Shown: positions 46,457 through 59,556, counted from the first letter of the stretch. The stretch is 64,000 nucleotides of DNA from Collybiopsis luxurians FD-317 M1 (GCA_000827265.1 KN834756.1:840385-904384); one strand, 5' to 3'. Notes: generated by a model from the letters alone, not told the origin. A program made the numbers and translations.

Positions 46457-49085
46457 ATGACAGCCCTCCCGACCCTCGATAAACTCAAAGCTACCGTACC
46501 AGAGACCGCTTCAGCCCCGGACATTGCTCAAAGCTGGCTCGACTCATTCATCAAGACCAAAGACGTTCAAAATCTATTCTTAGAGGAGTCTTTCTGGCGT
46601 GATATCCTTGCCTTGACATCCGATATTCGTACTTTCGTTGGACGGGACAAGATCAAGGCGTTGCTGAGTGCACGAGCGGATTTTATAGCATCACCGCAGA
46701 TCTTGCATGAGAGTCATAACCGTCCCGTCATCAACAGCATATTTCCCGATTTGACACTGTTGCAATTCATGTTCAGTTTTGACACTCCTATTGGAGGAGG
46801 TATTGGTATTGTACGCCTGGCACCGGGAGAAGACGGTCAATGGAGGGCGTACACGATGTTTACCGTTCTCGAATCTCTTAAAAATGTTGTAGAAAAGGTG
46901 TGGGTTTTGTTATTCGTTCGGGTGGATGAATTATAATTGTTTCATACAGGTCGGAATTAATCGAGAGACCGTTCCAGTGGTTGAACCTTGGGAAGACTTT
47001 CGGGAAAGGCAGACTGAATTCGCTGACCACGATCCTGATGTATTGATTATTGGCTCTGGCCATACCGGGCTAGAAATGGCCGCTCGTTTTAAGTACTTGG
47101 GTGTACCCGCACTCGTTCTGGAGAAGAATCCTCGCGTCGGCGATAATGTTAGTGGTTTTTTCCCTTACCATAAATAGCTGAACCATTCCAATTAATAGTG
47201 GAGAAAACGATACGATTCTTTGGCCCTTCATGACACCATCTGTTTGTTTGAAGTTTTCGTTGGCTGTATTGAAGCTAACGACATCCGTTTGCACTAGGGT
47301 ATGACACCCTGCCATACTTGAAGTCAGTCGTGCACATTCTTTCTTCCCTATTCGCTTCCGAACCATATATATTTTGTGTAGCTTCCCTTCCTCTTGGCCT
47401 GTCTACTGTAACGCGAGAAAAGTACGTCATGGTTCGCACGTGTTACTATAGTTATTGACTCGCTGTAGCTCGCCAACTTTCTCGAAGCCTACGCGGAAAC
47501 GCTAGAGTTGAGCGTATGGACGTCTTCTACCGTGACCACTTCGTCATGGGATGCCTCAACCAAATCGTGGCAGGTCACTGTCTCTCGAGGGGGTAAGGAC
47601 CGAAAGATGAAAGTAAAGCATATCGTTTTTGGCACTGGTTTTGGAGGAGGGATCCCGAATATCCCGGTGGTGGCGAATGCGGTAAGGGCTAAACTTTTTC
47701 ACCAATCTCGTGCATCACGGGGTCGGGGGTCGCGTCCTGTTGCAGCTAATCGCACCGTGGTCATCCGTGCTTTTAGGATAAATTTAAAGGACAGATTTTC
47801 CATTCCTCAAACTTTAAATCTGCGAGCGAATTCAAGGGGAAGAAGGCGATCGTTGTTGGAGCGTGTAACTCTGGTGTGTGAAAGGATCTACGAACTGGGA
47901 AACCTGCAACATGCTGATGGAGCTCATTTAGGGCATGATATTGCGCAGGATTTCTATCGTCATGGTGTTGACGTTACCATGTGATTGGTTTCCTTTTTCC
48001 CGACTTCCCTTTGTGTGTATATTGATTTAGGTCCTCTGGTTTGGTTCAGGTATCAACGCTCCTCGACTTATGTCATTTCTGCGAAGAGCACAGCCGCGAT
48101 TCTTGGAGGTAGGTTTATTTCTCTCTCTCATCCAACTGACAGAAACGCCGGCTCACTATGTTATGATAGGATTGTATTATGAAGGATGTAACACGGAATA
48201 TTCTGACCACATCAATGCTTCTTTGCCGTTCCCGGTCATCAAACTGCTGCAGCAAAGAGTAACGCCGGCTTTTGCGGACACCATCGATAAGTGAGTACTG
48301 CACATTGTATTCTCAAGAGCGGTTGATATTAAATAGCTGATAACGAAGAGACGTGCTACAAAACTTGAATAAGGTTGGGTTTAAGACGAATCTCGGACCA
48401 GATAATGCAGGAATATTTCCGTTGTTATTCACAAAAGCAGGCGGTTATTATATTGGTACGTTCTAGCCTGTGGCTTTACCTCCGGAAGCTCAACATAACA
48501 TCCAATGTCTATCGACAGACACTGGAGGAAGCCAAGATGTCATTGATGGAAAAATCAAACTGAAGAATGGAAGCGCTATTAAGGAATTTTCAGAAAGCGG
48601 ATTAGTGTTTGAAGACGGACATAGTATCGATGCGGATGTTGTTGTGTTTGCTACTGGGTTCGTTCCTCACATTCTTCTACCTCCGCTCCTTCCGGGAAAA
48701 CTTTTTGTTTCGTGCTGATTCTTTTTTAAACAGGTATGGCGACTCGAAAGACTCGATTGCGCCTGTGCTCGGCCAGGATGTTGTTGATAAGATGGTGCCC
48801 ATTTGGGGTCTGGACGAAGAGGGAGAGCTGAATGGTGTATGGAGGGATACTGGGGTTGAGGGCGTTTGGGTTGCGATAGGTATGGTATCTTTGGCTTTCC
48901 TGAAGCTCTTACATTGTAACTGTGCGGACAAAAACAGGAAATCTAGCGGGGTGCAGATACTATACTAAGTTTTTGGCTTTGCGTAAGTCACGGTTCAATT
49001 GAGGCTTACATATGTATTTCTGATTTTGACGGTGTTCACAGAAATCAAAGCGATGTTGGACGGCATTTTGCCTGCTAAATTTTGA
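46457..49085 (+). CDS. Flavin-dependent monooxygenase (FMO/YUCCA-like)
   Basis: Fifteen exons in phase, 588 aa: 46457..46897, 46950..47147, 47199..47241, 47298..47322, 47382..47421, 47469..47681, 47777..47873, 47932..47980, 48050..48108, 48170..48290, 48349..48455, 48519..48657, 48734..48879, 48938..48982, 49042..49085. The first 147 aa resemble a SnoaL-like domain common in this fungal subfamily. A FAD Rossmann motif GSGHTG lies at 182-187, then GDNW and YDTLPYLNFPSSWPVY. An NADPH-type site GACNSG lies at 348-353, with GHDIAQDFYRHG. The FMO-family ATGY is at 509-512. The end is GILPAKF. It likely oxygenates a small molecule using NADPH and O2. The substrate is unknown. A rearranged, CpG-stripped copy of parts of it lies at 60424..60885. 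Confidence 0.92.
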
Positions 49086-49554
49086 AAGTGGTGGAGATTC
49101 TAAATTTTAAGGTGGGGATAGCAGGAACTCACATTGGTCGAACATAAATAAAGTCATATTTCTTGTCTGCAGTACATAAAATTGCAGAATTTTATACCTG
49201 ATGAATGGAATATTTTGGTATTTTGCAATGATGATGTTGAAGTTTTGTGTTCCAACAACGAGTACGGTAGGAAGGTTGGTTTTTGATTTTCTAATTCTTA
49301 TTGTTCATTGAATTACAATTTTCGCGATGCATTTGGCACAATATAAGGATGCTTCAAGCAACTTTTTAACATCTGCTGGATGCTCAAATATCTTAAGAAC
49401 TATCTTTCTGCAATAGCGAATGAGCAGTTTTGCAGAATTTGCAGAATTTGCTGATGAAAGTGGTGGTTTCATCGGCAGTGGCCAAGACTTGCTTCCAAAC
49501 AATTTAAGATATGAATTATTCAGACAAATATAACCGTAAATAGTATGCTATCAG

Positions 49555-50620
49555 TCACTTTCTGTACCTTCGTCGTCTTCCTGGAACTTCACAAGACCCA
49601 AATCTTCACAGTGCTGATTACAAATGTGTTGTTGCTTGAAAATAAGAATGCCTTGTCTGCCATAGTCGCTGAGTCCAAATTGCCTAAAAGTATAGGATGA
49701 CTTGTGTTAAAACATATAAAATTAACTGAATCGGAGAGGCTTACTTTTCTGTTGAGTGTATGCCAATATCAAACAGAAGCTCACAGAGAACCCCATTTGC
49801 ATTCTTGCCAAGCCAGGTTATTAGAGGTGGTAAATGGACATGTAGCTGAGTGGAAAGTACCGTGGAGTAACTTACTTTGGATGTCAGCAAGAACAAACAT
49901 TTCGTTGCTTGCTTGATATGTGAAGTGAGCAAAGGCTGTTAAAATTGAACCCATCTTGGCGCTATGTTGAACATGAACATTGGTTCCACTGTATTTCTTC
50001 ACAGCATTGGTACGACGTGGTTCAATGAGCCAGGAAATGGCAACATCAAGGTCTTCGTCATTGTCGGTGGACCCAATTTCATTGAAAGAAATGCCAGAAG
50101 CAGGAGAAGGGAAGGTAGCAGAGGGAACTTCTTTTGCAAGCCACACAGGGGTAACATCAAGACAATGGCCTAGTGAAAGTTGAATTTCATTAGAGAGTAT
50201 AAGCTAACCTAGAGCTCACTGCTTGATATGTCAATACCCCATTCACGAGCCTCTTTATGAACCAGCCAAGGAGGAACTTGACATGGTAAATATGTTGAGC
50301 CTCAAATTCAAGTTCCTATGCATTGTTAACCAATGTCAAAGGATTAAAAACACTCTTGACAACATATAAGTCTGATGAATTTTGAAGTTTAAGCTGATAC
50401 AAGTACGTCAGTAAAAGAAGAGAATGAAAGTGCATAAGCTTACGCTGAAAATTTCCTTAACATTTCCACTGCTGAATGGCTTATCATCTAACTTAGCTGA
50501 GATCCCTTCTTTCTCTGGCCAAGTCACCATCACATTTATGTGTTTGAAATCTTCTCAATTTTCAGTGATAGTTGCATACTGTAAAAAAACAGCAGTGGAA
50601 GGGGTAGCAACAGCACTAAA
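49555..50620 (-). pseudogene. Alpha-kinase-like gene, probably decayed
   Basis: Reading down the minus strand: KEGISAKLDDKPFSSGNVKE (about 50500), LKLQNSSDLYVVKSVFNP (about 50370) with a candidate nucleotide-binding Lys, REWGIDISSSEL, HCLDVTPVWLAKEVPSATF (about 50150), EPRRTNAVKKYSGTNVHVQH, MGSILTAFAHFTYQASNEMF and VLADIQ. Then, after an intron, LLFDIGIHSTE, and finally FGLSDYGRQGILIFKQQHIC, NQHCEDLGL. The order FAHF.Y..S....LADIQ...LFD...H......GLGDYG..GI..F...H.CN..C..L.L is the core of fungal alpha-type (MHCK/EEF2K-like) kinases, including the zinc-binding H-C-C end. The family GDxG-type site reads LSDYG here, and some joins pass through stops. It may be a pseudogene or a multi-exon gene. 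No start found. Confidence 0.6.
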
Positions 50621-50739
50621 AGATGATACCAGTGGCGCTGGCATTTATGATCAGTAAAAATATATACAGCTTGATACAGAACACACATGTAACACCTGAT
50701 TTAGATGAGAGTCAGTACCCTACTTTTGTTTCATTCCAG

Positions 50740-51290
50740 AGCACCGACAACATCCCCGTCGAGTCAATGTGGTCATATTGGCAGAAAGCCAAGGGCACAA
50801 CAATCCGTCAACTTATTGCATCTGGGTACAAGCAGAGCTTCTTCATTGTAGGCAGTCAACTTTATTTGTACATCTTGTGGCTTCCTTCAGCCAGTCACTG
50901 ACATTGTACCCACTCAGTAATCTCTTTCAATGGCTCTGGCTAAAGATTGTTCAGCGACATCTTGATGGTTGGAAAAATACTTTCAATAATAGTGCACCCC
51001 AATATCAATGTGACAAGAGACTCCCATCTGGTGTCTCTCCCCAGGTTGTCTTTGATTTCCCTGAAAGATACAACTTACAGAATGTTGGATGCCAGGTTGA
51101 GCCTGCTGTAGTACAAGCTCTTCAAGATAGCGTTGTTATCAGCCAATCTGAGGCATTCCGGTGGGTCTCGGAAGAGTTTGATGCCTTAGCATACCAGGTT
51201 TATACCCAGATTGGACAACTGGAGCTTGATTGTGACAGTGGGTGGGCTATCTTTAACAAAATGATTCATATTTTTGACACTTATAAGTAA
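50740..51290 (+). mobile_element. C-terminal part of a transposon-linked integrase-core-type protein
   Basis: Reads STDNIPVESMWSYWQKAKGT, then TIRQLIASGYKQSFF. After a probable intron (acceptor near 50915) come NLFQWLWLKIVQRHLDGWKN, RLPSGVSPQVVFDFPERYNL, EAFRWVSEEFDALAYQVYTQ and a final GWAIFNKMIHIFDTYK. This matches, as I recall it, the C-terminal region of abundant basidiomycete integrase-core-domain proteins (IPIESSWSYW...NLF.WLW..IVQ..LD.F...W...R.....LPSGV.P). The catalytic integrase part is absent, so this is a truncated relic. It abuts the alpha-kinase relic on the other strand. Confidence 0.5.
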
Positions 51291-51753
51291 ATACCATTCA
51301 AAGACAAGTATTATTTATGTTATTCAGTGAATGGCCCCCAATATTGACTCAGTACTCTATCTAATGTACATAGGTTTGTGACATTGGCTGGAATGAAACA
51401 AGCAAAGCTGGGTGGCAAAGGGGATAATGATGCCGGATGCATCGGCGGAGATTATTATTTAATGAACAATAAAAATTAAAAATCAACCTTGGGGTTCCCG
51501 CCTACTGTAAACGAGTGGGCAAAATTGATCCCAATCAGTGAGATGGATTGCAGGAGAAAATGCATGTATGGTCTGACTCCCAGATTTAGTGGTCTTTATA
51601 AACCAGAAGGTGCATCAACCATCAAGGGCTGTGAGAGTCTCTGAGATAACATACCAAGCCTAAGAACGAGCTCTCTTATGCAGTAGTACCTCAAAGCAAA
51701 ACTATATCTGGATTTTAACAAGCTTGCTTAGATATATCCTTCAATTCAGGCCA

Positions 51754-52672
51754 GTCCTGGTCAAGGGGGCTCAAGAAAAAAAAATACACTGGGGGTCAAT
51801 TTTTTTTTATCAAGCCATCGGGGGACTAACTACTATGTAAGCAATTCCCACAACCCATATATGACATATCGCGATTAGATTAGACTCTAGAAATACTATT
51901 GATGTGCAGTACTACTGCTACAAGCATTGCAGGTCCACATCTTTGTAAAGAAATGGATCCCAGCACAGCCCATATGTTTCCGTGGAAGATTGAGCTCTTG
52001 CAGTGGCAATAACTTATTTGTTAACCCATCTGGCGGGACCTCCACTAGTTAGATATCCTGCTGATCCAGGGTGGGCTGCTTGGCAGTGCAGTGACAGTTG
52101 GTAGAATAGGAATTGGTTTTTTTGTCATCATCGATAGCATTGAAACTTTGTTTTTTTTTTTTTTTGGCATTTGGATCTAACCGTGCGCATGCCTTGCGGG
52201 TGTCCTGAATACATTTTGCTGAGTTCTTGTGATGCCTGTAATATTGACTGATTCCTGCTGTTCCAGCGTTGATTATCTTTCGCCAGTTTGCGCAGGTAAA
52301 GTGGCCATTTTCAAGTACAATGTTTTTGGGATTCTGCATATTTTGCTTGTAAGAATTTCACTTGCTCAAGTACATTCAAAAGAAATCATACAGACATCTT
52401 TGTCAGACATTAAAGAAAGAAGTAAAAAAAGAAACCAATGGCTATATCTAGCTATATTCGAACTACATTTTTAGACATACAAACTGGTTTCTTTGTGAGC
52501 AACGTTGCGAGCCATATCTAGTGATTGGCTCTTTGGGTCCAATGGGTCCAATGGGTCTATTTTAGGTAAGGCAATGGCAAGGGTGGAAATTTTTTTTCCC
52601 ACCTGACAGTGGGACTAACTAACCTAGCACTGTACAGGCACTTAAATTCTTGAGCCCCCTTGGTCCTGGAAC
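51754..52672. mobile_element. TIR element (non-autonomous DNA transposon, about 0.92 kb)
   Basis: The 16-bp core CAAGGGGGCTCAAGAA at 51762..51777 recurs as an exact inverted copy at 52647..52662, within longer imperfect inverted ends (GTCCTGG / CCAGGAC). GGGACTAACTA occurs just inside both ends. Internally a minus-strand frame (52049..52339) has FTCANWRKIINAGTAGISQY and RHHKNSAKC, suggestive of a degenerate zinc-finger-like element protein. No transposase domain is present. Confidence 0.6.
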
Positions 52673-53322
52673 AAGCAGTATCAAATTTATTGAATATTCC
52701 TATTTGCCATACAGCATAAACAATTTTTTTTCTATTTTCTATTTCTTTTATTTTCTTCTATATTCATTTTCTATTATTTCAGTCTCATGAATGAATCATA
52801 TATTAAGGATAATTCTATTTGGCAACCTGGTTGCCAGCAGCAACCCCACAATATTCGGGAATTAACACTGCGTGCATTCTCTCATGCGGTTAAAATTTAA
52901 CAGCCTTCAATGCAGTGACATCGGCACTATTGAGGGCTGTTCACGCTGGCCCGCTGCCGGTCCGCAATGGGCTGGCCTAAATCCAGCTGCCAGCGGACCT
53001 ATTTAATACCATAATAATAATATATTTTTGTTGTCCACAACTGCGCTCAATGTGTGGCTCCCATGTCCATTTATTGTCCTATTTATTTTTATTTCATATC
53101 AATCATTGTTGCATTGATTTCTGTACATTTTTGTACAATATACTGTTATCATAAATACTGGACACACAAGAAAAAAATATATTAAACAAGATACAGAAGT
53201 AACCTCAGAAAAAATGCAGAAAAAACCTGTGTGCGGTCTTGAAAATGACTGTAAGCAAAGCAATGGCCATAAAAGATGTAAAAATTAAAGACAAAAAAAA
53301 ATACATCACTGGCCAGATTACT

Positions 53323-55015
53323 CTAATGTCTATCCCGATTCAAAGACCAAGTGATTGCCATTGTCTTGCAACTTATTCCAAAGGTCCCGGCTGGCCATTT
53401 ATATACTGCAAGGTGACAGATAATGTGATTTGGTTCAATAATTAATGTGTGATCAGTCAACCTGTCCTCAACCAAATTACTTTTCAGGAAAGAACATGGC
53501 TCACTGGAGTATGGATTTTGATTTTGACCAAATGTAGAGAGAGGGACATGCTGCTTAATTAATAAGAATGTATGCATTCTGTATTCCAGTGGGAGTTGCC
53601 AAATCTCTTGAATGCATCCAGTTTCAGTCTGATTTTGACTACCAGATATGTAGAACTGAATATGGCTACTGGCTTCTCGCTTAGATTGCACACTATAGGT
53701 TTTTCCTTCAAATGTAAATTGTTTGGGAAAATCAGCACTCCAGGGAAGTATGGCAAGGGAAAGATCAGCACAGTAATAGTCAACATTGGCTGCATGATAA
53801 TCCCATCCAGAACTATTTAGATAATTCAACAGAGTGTTGTAGTAAATTAGACTCAATTGTTGTTTGTCCATAAAGAATAGTGCAACCTCAGTGCTTGTTA
53901 AGAGTGCAGGGTCTCTCAAGAAGTCATATGAGCCATTGGAAGGAGCTAATATTTCTAGAAGTTGATTTTTACTCTTATGTATAATCTTAGCATCAGTTTC
54001 AATCTTTGCAAACTTGGAGTCTTGAAGGTGCATAGTCAGATTTGCTTTGTGACCAAATTCTCTAATCATTGTCAACTCCATTTCACCTAGTAATGTATAT
54101 TATTGAGCAAATGAGCAAATACCTTTGTTTGAATCTGGCAACTAATACTTACTGAAATGATTATTTGTTTGAATGCTTGCTAATTCTCCATTTAATCTTT
54201 CACCAGGAAACTCACTTAAGCATGCAAGTGGGCCCCAAAACTTTAGCAGATTCCCAATATGCATTCCATAATGATGATTTGGATGTGAAGCCCAAGAACA
54301 ATAGAGGCTTTTTATCATGTTACAATACTGGACATAATGCTCTGTATATTTGTCTGCCTCAGAGTTTGAAGTAGTGTAGGACATTGAAATATTGGTAGAT
54401 GCTACTAGATGACAGAAACATTCCAGGTGTCTTTTTTCTTCTTCTCCAGCAGTAATCTAAAGTTCAGGCATGATCAATGGAAAAATAACTGCAAATAAAA
54501 CAAAATATTAATGTGCTTTCAATTTGCCATGGCTCTTTTCACCAAGGTTTCTGGGAGGGCATTCTACCCAACTTGGAAGAAATATATTTTGAATACACAG
54601 TCTAATTTGTCCAAGCTGATGTGCAGTAAGCTCAAATAAATTTGTAGATTTTGGAATGTATTCAAGATCATCAGCATCTTCACCAAGCTCAAGCATATCC
54701 CAATCCCCAGCTTGAAAAGCTAGAGAAGCAAGAGATCCCAGAGGGGGAAAATTGGATCTAGTAGTAGGTGTTGTATTAATTTCCATAGATCCAGTAGGTG
54801 TTGCATCCCTGTCATTGGATCTAGTAGGTGTTATATCTCTGTTATCTGGTTGCCTAACAGAGTATATGCTTGTAGAAGCAGCAACTGTTTCATCTCTCAA
54901 GCTTTCAAGTTCAGATCCTGCTTCCTCTGAATCAGTTTGTCAATATTCACCTTCATCTTCTGACTCTAGCTTTTGAACACTAGCTATATCTATTGCACCT
55001 TCCTTCTGTTGAGAC
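53323..55015 (-). mobile_element. Tnp2-type (CACTA/En-Spm-like) transposase, truncated and stopped
   Basis: The minus-strand transposase C-terminal half is recognisable: LPSWVECPPRNLGEKSHGKL (about 54540), then ITAGEEEKRHLECFCHLVAS, CSWASHPNHHYGMHIGNLLK, FWGPLACLSEFPGERLNGEL, IQTNNHFS, and after a short interruption near 54090-54150 EMELTMIREFGHKANL, continuing to a stop at 53323. These match the Transposase family tnp2 (PF02992) region common in Agaricomycetes. At least two TGG codons appear as stops (PEL-stop-ITAG near 54460 and GEY-stop-QTD near 54940). Coding sequence runs to 55015, where the Gypsy LTR begins, so the N-terminal half was removed or displaced by that insertion. Confidence 0.75.
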
Positions 55016-55800
55016 TGTTAGGACCTTTTACTACCTTTGTTGTTAGAGGCTTGTAGTAGGTTCAAAGAATAGAAAGTGATTTATTATACCACAGCCGAGA
55101 CAGAATACATGATGGGGAGTCACTACATACAACAAGTGAACGAGTCCTGTATGGTTTGGGTATTGGATGTGGAGGAATGATCCTCGAGTGTCAAATAACA
55201 AATCTAGTAGCTTGGTGCGACTAGAAATTGTATATCGAAAGAACTTGTTAAGACAGTATTAACAAGGGTTGACTCAGGAGGTTCATGACTCAGTGTCTGT
55301 TTACCCTACGAGATGGAATATTTGAAAGGCTACAGCAGTCGAATAGTCTTGTTGATCAGTTCAACAAGTGAGAGGTAGATACACCAGTGACTCAGTGTCA
55401 ATGGGGTTTGCTTGACTCGGTGTTAAGCAGAATAATATTAGAAACTAGTGAACAAGAGAGTAGAAACAACACAGGTCAAGATAGTTCAGGTAATAACAGC
55501 ATTATCATGAGAGATGTAAGTACAAGGCTTTTATACTCTGTGGGAAGACATGTGGTCTTGTGAATAGGAGTTTGGAATGAGCAACTGGTTAGTTCACCTC
55601 AAGAAATGTGTGTCAGATTTGGAGAGTCTGGATTGAATGGTAGAACTATTATCAAGTCATGTGGTGAGTGTACCAGTTGGAAAGAGCAGAAAAAATAGTG
55701 TAGGGCATAACATTACCCCTCCAAGGTCCTTGAGCCCTTGAAAGGATGTGTAGCTTTTGATGCGACACAGTGTTGTGACTGCCGTGCCATCAGATTGAGT
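55016..55800 (-). mobile_element. Gypsy-type LTR with a stub of internal sequence
   Basis: On the minus strand 55712 to 55016 starts TGTTATGCCC and ends GGTCCTAACA, a 697-bp TG...CA LTR. Just before it a GGAGGGGTAA polypurine tract is preceded by coding for SYTSFQGLKDLGGVMLC, the usual tail of Ty3/Gypsy pol in basidiomycetes. This marks it as the 3' LTR. Only about 90 bp of interior is left before the Copia fossil begins. It cuts into the Tnp2 transposase. Confidence 0.6.
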
Positions 55801-55911
55801 TTTCAATGTGCCAGCTGCCAAATTTTGATCAAAAACTCTAAGTCCGAAGTCCTTATAAAGCTGGCACTCTGGGTTTTTGAGTCAATTTCTTCTTTCCCCC
55901 TGACCACTATG

Positions 55912-58900
55912 TCTTCATCTCAATCATTTACTGACCAGCCTGTTGTGTCATCTAGTAATTCAGGAGGGTCAAAGCCCTGACTCATCATCAAGGTTCTGCA
56001 GTCTCTCCAATTGGCATCCCTGGTTCCCTTCTCCAATGCTCTTCCCTCTGCTCCCCCAGCAGCCAAGAAGATGCGACATGTGGCCTTTGAGTGCAGTATG
56101 CATCTCCGGTATCCCTCAATTTCCAATGTCCATTGCAGAAACAACAGAGAAACCAGGCATACCAGGCCAAGGGGTCAAAAGGAGAATCTCCAAAAGGTAA
56201 AAACCCTAGTGAGGGAAACTGGAGAGCATCCAGAAATACAGAGGTTGCTTCTTCATCCACAATTGAAGAAATCCCAGAATCATCATGGGTAGCTGCCAAA
56301 ATTTCAAAAGGGGAATCTGGACAAGTAATTTTTGATTTTTCTGACATTGCTAATTCCATGGCAGAAGCAGGACCTGCTATTAAAGCTTCAGAACAGCTAG
56401 AGGAGTATGAAGCCAAGCTTGAAGAAATGGCACACTTTGTTTCTCACAGCTATGGAGCCATCTTGTTTGACTCCAGATGTTCCTCCCATATGACACCCCT
56501 TGGCAATGAATTGAAAAATTGCAGACCTACCCATACTAGGACCATTCAAGTGGCAAATGGTGAAACTTTTACAGCCAACATATCTGGTACACTTCACCTT
56601 GATCTCCCCATAAACAATAAGGGCATGGTAAAACCCTTATCACTATATAACACCTTACTGTGCCCTAACACCCCAAAAACTCTCATCTCATTGGGGAAAC
56701 TCAATGATGCAGGATATGCTATTCATATTGAAAATGGCATTATGGAGATTACAGATAAACAAGGGGAGCAAGTGGGAATAATTCCCAAAGTCAATGGATT
56801 AAACCAAATCCATCCCACAGAGTATGCCTATGCAACCAAAGCTGACAGACAGGTTTCACTTTATGAAGCCCATTGCATTTCTGGACATCAGAATTCTGCT
56901 TATGTGAAGCATATGTTCTAGAAAAACAAGGTTCATGGGATCAAACTGAATCCTAAACAGATGGACAAACTGGAATGCTGTGCTTGTATGCTAGTCAAAG
57001 CTACAAGATTTCCTATTGCCAAAATCAGATCATCCCCCTGTGCAGAAAATTTTGGTGATATTTTTCATATGGATGTTTAGAGACCAGCTTCTGTTCATAC
57101 CATAAATCACTGCACTTATGCACTCACCATTGTGGATGAAGCCACCATATGGTTGAAGGAACCTTTGCTTAAAAGCAAAGATGAAGCATTTACTCAGTAC
57201 ATTATCCTCCAAACCAGTCTCCAAACTCACATATGGCACTACTGTCAAAATTCTTCACTCTGATTGAGGAGGAGAATTTCTCAGCAACAAACTCACTGCA
57301 TACTTGGAGCAACTAGGCACCAGATGGAGGTTAACAGTTCATGACACTCCAGAACATAATGGAATTGCTGAATGGACCCATTGGACATTGCTTAATGCAG
57401 TCCGAAGCATTATGATTTCATCAGGACTCCCAAAATGGCTATGGGGTTTTATGATGCACTATGCTGTATACATCTGGAATAGGACACCAAAGAAAGCCAT
57501 AGGAATGGCTACTCCATTTGAAAAATGGTTTGGTAAACTTCCAGATATTTCTAACTTTCATATTTTTGGCAGCACCGTTTATGTTAAAAGGGAAGTCAGC
57601 CCTGGAAAGTTGGAACCATAAGCACATGAAGGACAATGGATAGGTATTGACACAGAATCAGAAGGACACTATATCTATTGGCCAGAAAGGAAAATGGTAA
57701 CAACTGATTGAAATGTAGTATTCTCTGACAGGCAGATCCAATTCATTGAAGGGGAGGATGGAAATTTGGGAAATTTGGAAACATCAATCACTGAGTCAGA
57801 ACAGCCTGTTATCCCAGTTCCAGAAGAAATAGCAGAACCCATTCCACCAGAGGAGATTACTGGTAAATGAACCAGGAGACCTACCCAGAAGGTCAGGGAA
57901 ATTATTGAAGGAAATGCCAAGGAAAACAGGGAACTTTGTCATTTGACAGCATCCCTTGCACAGGTAACATCAGAAATAGAATCTGATCCTTTATCAGTTG
58001 CAGAAGCCATGCAATGCCCAGATTGGCCCAAATGGTTGGAAGCCATGAAGGAAGAAATTTCCAGACTCCAACAGTGTGGAACTTATAATATTGTCATTCC
58101 ACCTGACAATGCAAATATTCTCACATCCAAACGGGTTTTTAGAACTAAAAAGGATGAGACTGGAAAAGTCATTGGCATAGAGCCAGACTAGTGGTACAAG
58201 GATTTAATCAGATCCCAGATGTTGATTATTTCCCAGATGAGACTTTCACATCTGTGGCCAAATTAGCATCAGCCTGTGCTATCCTTAGCATAGCAGCCAA
58301 AAAGAATATGGTCATTCATCAAATGGATGTAAAATCAGCATACCTTTATGGGAAATTGGATGATAACAAGAGGATCTTTATGAAGGCACCACCAGGAATA
58401 AATATAGGTGTTAAACCAGGACAAGTGCTTTGCCTCAAATTGGCATTATATGGTCTTAAACAAGCTGGTAGACAATGGTACCAGTGATTCAGAGAAATCA
58501 TGACAAAAATAGGATTTAAAAGGTCTGATTTTGATCATGCTGTATTCTATTGCACAGATCCCTTCAGCATCATCTTCATTCATGTTGACAACATGACATT
58601 GGTCACCAAAATTCTATCTACCATGGAGCAGCTGAAAAGGGATATAAAGGACATAATTGAAGTGGTCAATTCAGAAGCTATTCATTGGCTACTTGGGATA
58701 GAGATTCGCAGATCTCTCCATTCAAAATCCATTCATCTATCACAATGATCATACATCAATGCCATTCTCTCCTGATATGGATTTTCAGATATCAAACCCC
58801 TTACTATTCCATTTGATCCTCATGTTCATCTTATGAAAGACCAAATGCCAACCACAGTTGAGGAAATCACTCAGATGCAGGACAAACCCTACAAAGAAGC

Positions 58901-59546
58901 TCTTGATGCATTGCAGTATCTCTCAGTTGCTACTCAACCAGACATCACCTATGCAGTGTCTATCCTAGCATGCTTTTCCCAAAACCCTGGCATTGTGCAT
59001 TGGAACACTTTGAAGTGTGTATATGCATATTTGAAGTCTACAAGAGATATATGGCTTACCTTTGGAGGGAAGCAAGAGGATATTACAGGATATTCAGATA
59101 CAGATGGAATGTCACAGGAAGACAGGCATGCAATCTCAGGATATGTGTTTATGCTCAATGGAGGAGCAGTTTCATGGTCATCAAAAAGGCAGGACACAAT
59201 TTCTTTATCTACTACAGAAGTGGAGTACATCGCTCTCACCCATGCAGCAAAAGAAGTGATTTGGTTTAGGAACCTTCTATCAGAAATTTTCAGTTCCATT
59301 ACAACTCCTATTCCTATTCTTTCAGACAACCAGTCTGCTATTGCCTTGGCCAAAGATGGTTGGTTCCATGCCTGGACCAAACACATTGATATTTGCTATC
59401 ACTTTATTTGGTATGTAATTGAGGAAGGCAAAATATGTTTAATGTATTGTCCTACCAAGGATATGACAGCAGATATCTTCACCAAAGCCTTGCCCTCTCT
59501 GAAGGCCAAACACTTCACTATGTCCATGGGACTCACAAAGGTTTGA
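55912..59546 (+). mobile_element. Degenerate Ty1/Copia retrotransposon (gag-pol)
   Basis: Plus-strand fragments follow Copia order. A short gag stub (MSSSQSFTDQPVVSSS) is followed by a retropepsin region (ILFDSRCSSHMTP, expected DSG site altered to DSR) and a GAG-pre-integrase region (HCISGHQNSAYVKHMF). An integrase core follows (HNGIAEWTHWTLLNAVRSI, WGFMMHYAVYIWNRTP). Reverse transcriptase comes next (QMDVKSAYLYGKLDDN, LKLALYGLKQAGRQWY, IIFIHVDNM where YVDD is expected), then RNase H (GYSDTDGMSQEDRHAISGY, LSTTEVEYIAL). The pol end is ADIFTKALPSLKAKHF. More than five in-frame stops interrupt it and gag is mostly missing, so it cannot be autonomous. A GAAGGGGAG polypurine tract follows the last stop. 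Confidence 0.9.
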
Positions 59547-59556
59547 AGGGGAGTAT

